Positions 27,847 to 34,222 of a stretch of DNA of 34,222 nucleotides are shown piece by piece. The translations under genes and the position numbers were made by a program. The stretch is from the NCBI GenBank assembly GCA_002011495.1, contig MTNR01000031.1, forward strand, positions 1 to 34,222, in the 5' to 3' direction. Under the pieces are notes generated by a model, which saw only the letters and a program-made list of their open reading frames with translations, was not told the DNA's origin and did not search any database. Each line of letters starts with the position of its first letter. The first letter of the stretch is position 1. Source of the DNA: Dehalococcoides sp. JdFR-56. GTDB taxonomy: Bacteria; Chloroflexota; Dehalococcoidia; Dehalococcoidales; RBG-16-60-22.

Positions 27847-28376
27847 GACAGCTCCTCCCCGGTGATGGCAAGCTTGAGGTCACGGACGAATTTAGCCAAC
27901 CCCTGAAGCAGTAGCAAAAACGAGCCTATGGCTATCGTCCACTTTGCCGGGTAGAGAGGCAGGCGCAGGTGAGACTGGTCCACCTCCAGGTTCCAGCCGA
28001 CCCCTTCCACCCAGGTGGCCAGCATGCCGAACTTCCATCCGGTGTAAACCAAGGCGCCGGCAAAGAGGAGGAAAAAGGGGAAGGTGAGCAGGTCTAGAAT
28101 AGCCCGTCCCCGCCGCGGGAAGAGCACATAGATAACATCCACGCTGACATGCCCTTTGGCCCATAGGGTATAGGCGCCTGCCATCACGTAGTAGGCCCCG
28201 AAATAGGCGGCGGTCACATCCTGAACGCCCATTATCGGGGCGTTAAATACGTACCTCCTCACCACCTCAACCGTCATGATGCCGAATAAGGCCACTATCA
28301 GAAAACTGTAAAACTTTCCGGTACATACGCTGATGGAGTCAATCACGGACAATAAAGGCTTTAGCTTATTCCACAA
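27843..28376 (-). CDS. TRAP transporter small permease (DctQ family)
   Basis: 177 aa, four hydrophobic segments; EVVRRYVFNAPIMGVQDVTAAYFGAYYVMAGAYTLWAKGHVSVDVIY; overlaps dctM by 4 nt; GTG start with aaggagg upstream. Confidence 0.92.
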   Translation of the reverse strand: MWNKLKPLLSVIDSISVCTGKFYSFLIVALFGIMTVEVVRRYVFNAPIMGVQDVTAAYFGAYYVMAGAYTLWAKGHVSVDVIYVLFPRRGRAILDLLTFPFFLLFAGALVYTGWKFGMLATWVEGVGWNLEVDQSHLRLPLYPAKWTIAIGSFLLLLQGLAKFVRDLKLAITGEELS

Positions 28377-28394
28377 AGTAGCCTCCTTGCGGCT

Positions 28395-28499
28395 TCAAAA
28401 AGTCTTGCGCAGGAAAAGATAATGTATCCCTATCATCAATAGATAACCAAAGAAGAGTATCCCGCCTATTATCCAGCCAGTTATCTCCGCCCTGGTCAT
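28395..28499 (-). CDS. 34-aa single-TM small protein in the TRAP operon
   Basis: Not in the supplied ORF track. MTRAEITGWIIGGILFFGYLLMIGIHYLFLRKTF*, preceded by gggagaggaa immediately before the ATG; sits between the SBP gene and dctQ, same strand. Confidence 0.6.
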   Translation of the reverse strand: MTRAEITGWIIGGILFFGYLLMIGIHYLFLRKTF

Positions 28500-28618
28500 T
28501 TCCTCTCCCTTTCCAGGTGATTGAACTCTCCGTCAAATTCTATCTACCACACTTTGCCTGGGGAAGGCAGAGGATTGGCCTGCTTCCTCTGCCTTCCCCG
28601 TTCCATCCTTGCGATGCT

Positions 28619-29902
28619 CTATTCCACCGGGGTTCTGGTCCAGAAGTCCTCCACAATCTTACCCGACAGTGGTTCCGCGAGTAAGCCGGGGAAGTACTTC
28701 TCGACCTCATCCTTGATGCCGGGGAAGTCAAGCAGGCCTATCGCGTTCATGAGCATGATTTGGGACCTTACCGCCCTCTGAGAAATATCGTCCTTCGCCC
28801 ACTTGTTCCAGAGCTCCACCGAGATCTTTCTGAATTTAGCGCGCTCCTCAGCGGGTAGCTCCATGTAGACGTTGCCGTATTCCTCGACCATCCACTTGAG
28901 GGCAACTAGGTCAGAGCCCATGATATTGGTGTGCAGGCTCCAGGAGAGGTCCCTTGAGCCGACCTCAAGCAGCCTCTGGAGGTCTTCGGGCAGCTTGTTC
29001 CAGCTATTCTGATTCATGACGAAGGCCTGCAAGTCCACCGGCTGATGCATCTGTCCCGGGCCGATGATATACTTGCCCACCTCGTGCAGGCCAAGCTCTC
29101 GGTTCATGGCATGCCCAACGTACTCGCCCAGGTCAATGACGCCCGTGGCCATCGCCGTGTAGATCTCGCTGCCGGGCAGAATGATCACCGAGGCCCCGGC
29201 TTTTTCGTAGATTTCAGCAATCATACCACCGGGGTATCGGCATTTCAACCCCTTCCAGTCTTCCATCTTGGAGAGGGGCTTTGTGGAGTGGGCATAGTTG
29301 GGGCCGGTCTGTATCGGCGCCACATAGTACATGCCAAACCGGGCGTAATCCTCCCGAGCTAGGTCAATGCCGCCCATGTTGTAGAACCAGACCTCCCACA
29401 TCCAGGCCTCGTCAAGACCATAGGGGTAGGAGCTGAGGTAGACGGCTAGGGCGTGCTTGCCTGGCCAGTACTGGGGCCAGCTGATGAAACCGTCAAGGGT
29501 ACCGGTCTGGACGGCGTCAAACATGTCAAAGGTACCGACTATGCCCTCCGCAGGGTAAGTTTCAATGTCAAGACGCCCCCCGCTCATCTCCTTTATCGTT
29601 CCTGCCCACCTTTCAAAGATTCGGTAGCCAGCAAGACCGGCGGCGTAGGCTTCCTGGACCCTGATGGTGTAAACCTCAGCTGGTTGGGCTGGGGCTGGTG
29701 CTGGAGCCGGGGCTGGGGTTGGAGCTGGAGCTGGTGCTGGAGCCGGAGCCGGCGCTGGAGCCGGGGCTGGGGTTGGAGCTGGAGCTGGGGCTGGAGCTGG
29801 AGCTGGTGCTGGAGCCGGAGCCGGCGCCGGTGCCGCACAGCTGACAATCAAGCTCCCGGCTACTAACAATGCCAGCGGAATCAACCATATTTTCCTTTTC
29901 AC
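28619..29902 (-). CDS. TRAP transporter solute-binding lipoprotein (DctP family) with long Ala-Pro linker
   Basis: 427 aa; signal plus lipobox LLVAGSLIVSC followed by (AP)n; GTFDMFDAVQTGTLDGFISWPQYWPGKH, KPLSKMEDWKGLKCRYPGG, LPGSEIYTAMATGVIDLGEYVG. Confidence 0.93.
   Translation of the reverse strand: MKRKIWLIPLALLVAGSLIVSCAAPAPAPAPAPAPAPAPAPAPTPAPAPAPAPAPAPAPAPTPAPAPAPAPAQPAEVYTIRVQEAYAAGLAGYRIFERWAGTIKEMSGGRLDIETYPAEGIVGTFDMFDAVQTGTLDGFISWPQYWPGKHALAVYLSSYPYGLDEAWMWEVWFYNMGGIDLAREDYARFGMYYVAPIQTGPNYAHSTKPLSKMEDWKGLKCRYPGGMIAEIYEKAGASVIILPGSEIYTAMATGVIDLGEYVGHAMNRELGLHEVGKYIIGPGQMHQPVDLQAFVMNQNSWNKLPEDLQRLLEVGSRDLSWSLHTNIMGSDLVALKWMVEEYGNVYMELPAEERAKFRKISVELWNKWAKDDISQRAVRSQIMLMNAIGLLDFPGIKDEVEKYFPGLLAEPLSGKIVEDFWTRTPVE
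29690..29832 (-). repeat. In-frame Ala-Pro-encoding tandem repeat with 54-nt higher-order unit
   Basis: ctggagccggggctggggttggagctggag... begins at 29701 and again at 29755; base unit about 6 nt (gctgga/gccgga). Confidence 0.9.
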
Positions 29903-29944
29903 CGATTTACCTCCTTCAGAATTTAGAACCCAGCTCTTGAAAAT

Positions 29945-29960
29945 GTTTTCCGTTGAAAAC
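29945..29960. promoter_or_regulatory. Candidate IclR-type operator upstream of the TRAP SBP gene
   Basis: GTTTTC CGTT GAAAAC perfect 6-4-6 inverted repeat, 43-58 nt upstream of the SBP start. Confidence 0.4.
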
Positions 29961-30180
29961 CATCACCTCCTCTATCCATATTTTTGGGCGTTGCTTCCCA
30001 GCTTGGAGAGGCCCGCTAAAGGTTACTCACCGTGGTTATTCTATAGCGTAGCTAGCATGGTGAAATGTTTTGGCGGCGGGATGCCACTTGCCCAATTTCG
30101 CGTCAGGTTGCTCATGGGAGGGACGCCAGCACCGTTCTGCACCAGACTCTTCCCTGGCAGAGCCCGCCACGCCGTACTCT

Positions 30181-30933
30181 TCAGTTACCTCCGTATCCCA
30201 TTTTCCGGGAGATTTCCAGGCCAAAATCCTTAACCAGCGATTTTAATTTCCTCACCTTCCCGCTGGTTAGGCGAGCTGAGGGCCCGGAAACGCTGAGGGC
30301 CGCCACCACATTCCCGTTCCGGTCCTTCACCGGCGTGGCCACACACTTCACCCCCAGCTCCTTCTCTTCATCATCCACGGCTATTCCCTCTCGCCTAACC
30401 GCAGCTAGCTCGCTCCTCAATTTAGCAATGTCCGTTATGGTGTTCTTGGTATAAGAGGTAAGATTATGACCATTTAGGTACTGCTCCACCTCCTCCTCTC
30501 CACGGTAGGCGAGCAGAACCTTCCCCACCCCCGTGCAGTACAGGGGCACTCTATTTCCGACCTCGGTGAACATGCGCAGGTCGTAGTGGGATTCAATGTG
30601 CTCAATATAAACCGCCTCGTTTGAATCCAGAACGGCGAGATTGACCGATTCACCAGCGATTTCATTTAGCCTCTCCAGAACAGGAAGCGCCATGTCCCTC
30701 ACCTTGATCGTCCTCTTGACCGCGCTGCCGAATTCCACGAGTTTCAGGCCAATGGAATATTTCCCCCTCGGTTGCCTCCGGCTGAGATAACCCCTCTTGA
30801 CAAAGGTTGAAGCAATGCGGTAGGTGGTGCTAACATTCAGCCCGCTTAAACGTGCCAGCTCCGATACCCCGATCTCACCTTCCTGCTTCAAGAAAACCTC
30901 CAAGAGGTCAAGAGCTTTTTCTAATCTTTGCAT
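30181..30933 (-). CDS. IclR family transcriptional regulator
   Basis: 250 aa; N-terminal wHTH MQRLEKALDLLEVFLKQEGEIGVSELARLSGLNVSTTYRIASTFVKRGYL; effector domain GESVNLAVLDSNEAVYIEHIES...YCTGVGKVLLAY, C-terminal ALSVSGPSARLT. Confidence 0.96.
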   Translation of the reverse strand: MQRLEKALDLLEVFLKQEGEIGVSELARLSGLNVSTTYRIASTFVKRGYLSRRQPRGKYSIGLKLVEFGSAVKRTIKVRDMALPVLERLNEIAGESVNLAVLDSNEAVYIEHIESHYDLRMFTEVGNRVPLYCTGVGKVLLAYRGEEEVEQYLNGHNLTSYTKNTITDIAKLRSELAAVRREGIAVDDEEKELGVKCVATPVKDRNGNVVAALSVSGPSARLTSGKVRKLKSLVKDFGLEISRKMGYGGN

Positions 30934-31143
30934 CGCCTCAGTTTTTTCTCTCAGTGAAAAACTTTTTTAATAAATAAAATTTTAAGTAACCTATAAATAT
31001 CCGAAGTGGTGGAATTTTTCAATGCGGAATTATCAGTGTTTTTCCTCTTGCAGTTGAGTAGAAATGGGATAGAAATACCCTATTTTGCTTGGGGATATGG
31101 ATAGTAGGCGTGCACCTTAACTGAGCTACCTCATCCAGAGGGC

Positions 31144-31174
31144 TTGACATTCCAGTTGCTGGAAGGTATATGCT
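31144..31174 (+). promoter_or_regulatory. MerR-family promoter/operator with 19-bp spacer
   Basis: TTGACA (31144-31149), 19-nt spacer containing TTCCAG TTG CTGGAA perfect dyad (31150-31164), TATGCT (31169-31174); 24 nt before the merR ATG. Confidence 0.85.
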
Positions 31175-31198
31175 AGCTTGTAGATAGGGAGGTGGGCC

Positions 31199-31648
31199 AT
31201 GAAAGCGGGACTGACCATCGGCGAGCTGGCAAGAATGCTCCAGCTCAACTCGAAGACAATCAGGTACTATGAGGAGGTGGGGTTGCTCCCGGCGCCCCGC
31301 AGAAGCGAGTCTGGTTACAGGCTTTATTCCAGCTATGAGGTGGAGCGCCTGCGGCTGGTTAGGCGGGCAAGGCTTCTCGGGCTATCTCTGGCGGAGGTCA
31401 AGGAGATCGTGGGATATGCCATTGATGGGCGCTGTGGCGAGATGGAGGAGCGTCTGCTCTGGCTAGTGGAAGCCAAGCTTGGTGAGGTTGACCAGAGGAT
31501 AGATGATTTGGTTAGCTTTAGGGACAGCCTGCGCCAGTATCACCGCGAGCTATCAAGCAGGGTGAAAGCTAAAGCCCCTGGGGAGCAGGTGAGCGCGGCC
31601 TCCGCTTCCTGTCAGTGTATTGGCGGAGAGGTGGATGGTTTGAGGTAA
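31199..31648 (+). CDS. MerR family transcriptional regulator, probable metal/thiol sensor
   Basis: 149 aa; LTIGELARMLQLNSKTIRYYEEVGLLPAPRRSESGYRLYSSYEVERLRLVRRARLLGLSLAEVKEIV; Cys in DGRCGEM and C-terminal SCQC. Confidence 0.95.
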   Translation: MKAGLTIGELARMLQLNSKTIRYYEEVGLLPAPRRSESGYRLYSSYEVERLRLVRRARLLGLSLAEVKEIVGYAIDGRCGEMEERLLWLVEAKLGEVDQRIDDLVSFRDSLRQYHRELSSRVKAKAPGEQVSAASASCQCIGGEVDGLR

Positions 31649-31702
31649 GCCTTTCCCTGGGCCCGGGGAAAGGCCAGCATATCGGAAAGGAGGAAAATTA
31701 CC

Positions 31703-31786
31703 ATGGCGGACAAGGGCAAGCAAGAGCCCAAGACCACAACCCCCCGCACCCAGTGTGGCTGCGGCTGCCTTCCGGTGAAGAAGTAG
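31703..31786 (+). CDS. 27-aa Cys-rich mini-protein (CGCGC motif)
   Basis: Not in the supplied ORF track. aaaggaggaaaattaccATG; MADKGKQEPKTTTPRTQCGCGCLPVKK*; strong Shine-Dalgarno, directly downstream of merR. Confidence 0.72.
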   Translation: MADKGKQEPKTTTPRTQCGCGCLPVKK

Positions 31787-31799
31787 GAAGGAAAAAGCG

Positions 31800-31836
31800 G
31801 GAGGAGGAGTTTGAAGGCGCCTTCAATTCCTCCTCC
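31800..31836. repeat. Long imperfect inverted repeat between the mini-protein gene and the permease gene
   Basis: GGAGGAGG-AGT-TTGAAGGC / GCCTTCAA-TT-CCTCCTCC; no T run. Confidence 0.7.
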
Positions 31837-31867
31837 GCCCAAATTACTCCTCCCCTCGGATAGAGGC

Positions 31868-31891
31868 CAGGCTTATTGTATAATAAGCCTG
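31868..31891. promoter_or_regulatory. Perfect 10-bp inverted repeat (operator or leader hairpin) upstream of the MOT1-like gene
   Basis: CAGGCTTATT GTAT AATAAGCCTG; embeds TATAAT (31879-31884); 23 nt before ATG 31915. Confidence 0.6.
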
Positions 31892-31914
31892 ACCACCCTC
31901 ATGCTGAGCCTGGC

Positions 31915-33030
31915 ATGCGTATTAAGGACTTTGAGTTTAACCTCCGTGAACTGGCTGGTTCCACGGGTGACTTCGGTACCCTCTTCCCCTTGGCTATCGG
32001 CTATTTTGCCGTGAACGGCCTAAACCCGGCTGGCCTATTGGTGTTGATGGGGCTGGCCAACATAGTTACCGGGATTATCTACCACCTGCCCATGCCCATC
32101 GAACCCAAGAAGGTGCTGGCGGTGGTGGCCATCACGCAGAAGTGGCCACCTTCACTGATTTACGCCACCGGTTTCGGCACCGGGGTCATCTGGCTGATAC
32201 TCTCCTTCACCGGGTTGATTCAGCAGATCGCTGCCGTGACGCCGAGGAGCGTGGTGCGGGGTGTTCAGGTTGCCCTGGGCGTGCTGCTAGCCATCGAGGG
32301 ATTCAAGATGGTGGCCACCGGCTGGCTACTGGGCGTTATCTCGGTCATCATCGTGATTGTGCTGCGGCAGAATAGATACGCACCGGCGGCCATCGTCCTC
32401 ATGGTGCTGGGGGTGGCCGTGGTTGGTTTCCGTGGTGAGCTAGTGCGGGCGGTTGACCTGGGTTTTACCTTGCCACCATTAACCCTTTTTAGCCCCGGTG
32501 AAATATGGAAGGGCCTGGTGCTTGCCGGCTTTGCCCAAGTAGCGCTCACTGCCACCAATGCCGTCATCGCCACCAGCGCCCTGATTTCGCAGTATTTCCC
32601 CGATAAACCCGTTCCGGAGAGGAAGCTTGCCCTGAATATGGGGATAATGAATGTCATCGCCCCCTTCTTTGGCGGGATGCCCATGTGCCATGGGGCGGGG
32701 GGACTGGCCGGTCAGTACTACTTCGGTGCCAGAACCGGCGGGACAAACATCATCGAGGGGCTAATGGAAATCAGCTTGGGGCTTTTCCTGGCCACCTCCA
32801 TCGCCACCCTTTTCTCCCTGTTTCCCCAGAGTATCATCGGAGCGATGCTGCTTCTGGTAGGCATTGAGCTGACCAAATTTGCCCGAGATATTAGGAAGGA
32901 TGAACTGCTCATCATGGCCCTGACGGCGGGGCTCTCGCTGGCGACTAATATGGCCATTGGCTTTGGGGTGGCCGTGGTCGCCTACCATGCCCTGCGAAGG
33001 TGGAAACCAGCTGCCAAATATGTGGGGTAG
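31915..33030 (+). CDS. MOT1-like putative sulfate/molybdate transporter
   Basis: Within ORF 31876-33030 (ORF-track start is TTG; ATG 31915 preferred). FNLRELAGSTGDFGTLFPLAIGY, PMPIEPKKVLAVVAI, GGMPMCHGAGGLAGQYYFGARTGG; polytopic. Confidence 0.88.
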   Translation: MRIKDFEFNLRELAGSTGDFGTLFPLAIGYFAVNGLNPAGLLVLMGLANIVTGIIYHLPMPIEPKKVLAVVAITQKWPPSLIYATGFGTGVIWLILSFTGLIQQIAAVTPRSVVRGVQVALGVLLAIEGFKMVATGWLLGVISVIIVIVLRQNRYAPAAIVLMVLGVAVVGFRGELVRAVDLGFTLPPLTLFSPGEIWKGLVLAGFAQVALTATNAVIATSALISQYFPDKPVPERKLALNMGIMNVIAPFFGGMPMCHGAGGLAGQYYFGARTGGTNIIEGLMEISLGLFLATSIATLFSLFPQSIIGAMLLLVGIELTKFARDIRKDELLIMALTAGLSLATNMAIGFGVAVVAYHALRRWKPAAKYVG

Positions 33031-33262
33031 GTCATGGGCGGTAGGCTCTTGGCCTCAAATGATAAGGTATTGACATCAGGCTGGATGGAACTATAAGACT
33101 TGCGTGGATATATAAGCAGCCCATTGAGTTAGGGGGGTGCTGATGGTAATACTTCGGGATACGGCTATTATCTTGGGCGCGCTGGGCTCACCATCTTGAT
33201 GCTATACCTAGACCTGCGGGCCATTTCTCCAAAGGCCGGACGGCCAATAACCTAGGCCCTTT

Positions 33263-34222
33263 TTACAGGGCCTGCCGGTAGATGGCCTTGATATCCTCTT
33301 CGGTCAAGTTCCTCGGGTTCCAGACGAAGAGCCGGGTCATGGTCATGGCGCCGGCGGTGAATTTGGGGATATCTTCCTTGGTGACCCCGTAGGTGCTCAG
33401 CTTGCTCGGGATGCCGAGGAGTTCCAGCATTCTAAATAGACTGCTCACCAGCCTTTCCGCGGCCTCATAGTTGGAGAGCCCCGCCACATTCTCCCCCATC
33501 GCTTGGGCGATGCGGGCGTAGCGGCTCAAGCTGCCTATCTTGTTGTAGTCTACCACGTAGGGGAGCATCACGGCGTTGGACCGGCCGTGGGTTAGGTGAT
33601 ACGTCATCCCCAGCGGGTTGGACACGGCGTGGACGATGCCTAGACCAGCGCTGGTGAAAGCCATCCCTGCCAAGGTGGCGGCCAGGGCCATGTTAAACCT
33701 GGCTTCCAGATTATCACCCTTGGCATAGGCTGCCGGTAGGTTTTCCGCGATGAGCCGGATGGCCTCAATGGCCAGGATATCGGAGAAGGGGGTGGCGCTC
33801 ACCGAGACGTAGGCCTCTATGGCGTGCACCAGCGCGTCCATGCCGGTATCCGCGGTCACCACCGGTGGCATGGAGACCATCAGCTTGGGGTCCACGATGG
33901 CCACCTCGGCCAGATTGAAATCACTGTATACCGCCTTCTTGAGTTTATCCGCCTCATCGGTGACCACGGCCACCCGGGTGGTCTCGCTTCCCGTCCCGGC
34001 GGTGGTGGTGATCAGAATCTTGGGCAGCCCGCGGCGGGGCACCTTATCCATGCCGGCATAGTCAAGCACCTTTCCTCCGTTCACCGCCACGATGGCGGCC
34101 CCCTTGGCCGTATCCAGGGAACTGCCGCCGCCGATGCCGATGACGAGGTCATACCCCTTTTCCTGGATTATCTGGGCGCACTCATCCACTATCCGCGCCG
34201 GTGGCTCTGCCTCCACCCCGTC
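33263..34222 (-). CDS. Iron-containing alcohol dehydrogenase (5' end beyond window)
   Basis: VIGIGGGSSLDTAKGAAI, ITTTAGTGSETTRVAVV, DALVHAIEAYVS, GIVHAVSNPLGMTYHLTHGRSNAVMLPYV (metal-binding His). The frame is open to the window edge (..DGVEAEPP). Confidence 0.95.
   Translation of the reverse strand, partial: DGVEAEPPARIVDECAQIIQEKGYDLVIGIGGGSSLDTAKGAAIVAVNGGKVLDYAGMDKVPRRGLPKILITTTAGTGSETTRVAVVTDEADKLKKAVYSDFNLAEVAIVDPKLMVSMPPVVTADTGMDALVHAIEAYVSVSATPFSDILAIEAIRLIAENLPAAYAKGDNLEARFNMALAATLAGMAFTSAGLGIVHAVSNPLGMTYHLTHGRSNAVMLPYVVDYNKIGSLSRYARIAQAMGENVAGLSNYEAAERLVSSLFRMLELLGIPSKLSTYGVTKEDIPKFTAGAMTMTRLFVWNPRNLTEEDIKAIYRQAL

Noticed and set aside
29690-29832. Tandem array considered as a CRISPR or minisatellite regulatory element
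   Set aside because: No repeat-spacer architecture; the units are in-frame Ala-Pro codons within a CDS.
29593-29847. Low-complexity QLQLQPQ / SSSTSSSSS / WSWGWSW ORFs around the Ala-Pro repeat
   Set aside because: Out-of-frame readings of the tandem repeat in the SBP gene.
1-34222. Mobile element, prophage, toxin-antitoxin or defence island
   Set aside because: No integrase, transposase, phage structural, nuclease/methylase or TA-like proteins recognised; content is mostly housekeeping and catabolic.

Overview
34.2 kb bacterial chromosomal window, probably Chloroflexota/Dehalococcoidia-like (inferred from gene content and order only). It opens with the 3' end of a 23S rRNA gene and its terminators. 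It then carries: an NfnAB/GltA-type flavoprotein pair; SDR oxidoreductase; mutS; alpha/beta hydrolase; a PPC(DUF296)/pyruvate-kinase-C-domain/FAH trio; an arginine cluster (argJ, argB, argD, lipase-like ORF, internally deleted argG, argH); class I FBP aldolase and PFK; rpmB divergent from yloV(DAK2)-degV-recG; a mandelate-racemase-subgroup enzyme; tRNA-Gly(CCC); an IclR-TRAP transporter-glyoxylate-carboligase-like cluster; a MerR - 27-aa CGCGC peptide - MOT1-like transporter locus; and a truncated Fe-ADH at the right edge. The observations most worth checking are: (1) argG lacks roughly its central 200 residues in frame, at the motif [12 protein letters not shown]; (2) the MerR gene has a textbook 19-bp-spacer palindromic promoter and is followed by an unlisted Cys-rich mini-ORF and a MOT1-type permease; (3) the Gcl-like enzyme retains the canonical TPP-activating Glu that true glyoxylate carboligase lacks; (4) an unlisted 34-aa single-TM ORF lies inside the TRAP operon; (5) a degV N-terminal-like mini-ORF lies between degV and recG. 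No CRISPR array, integrase, transposase or phage genes were seen.
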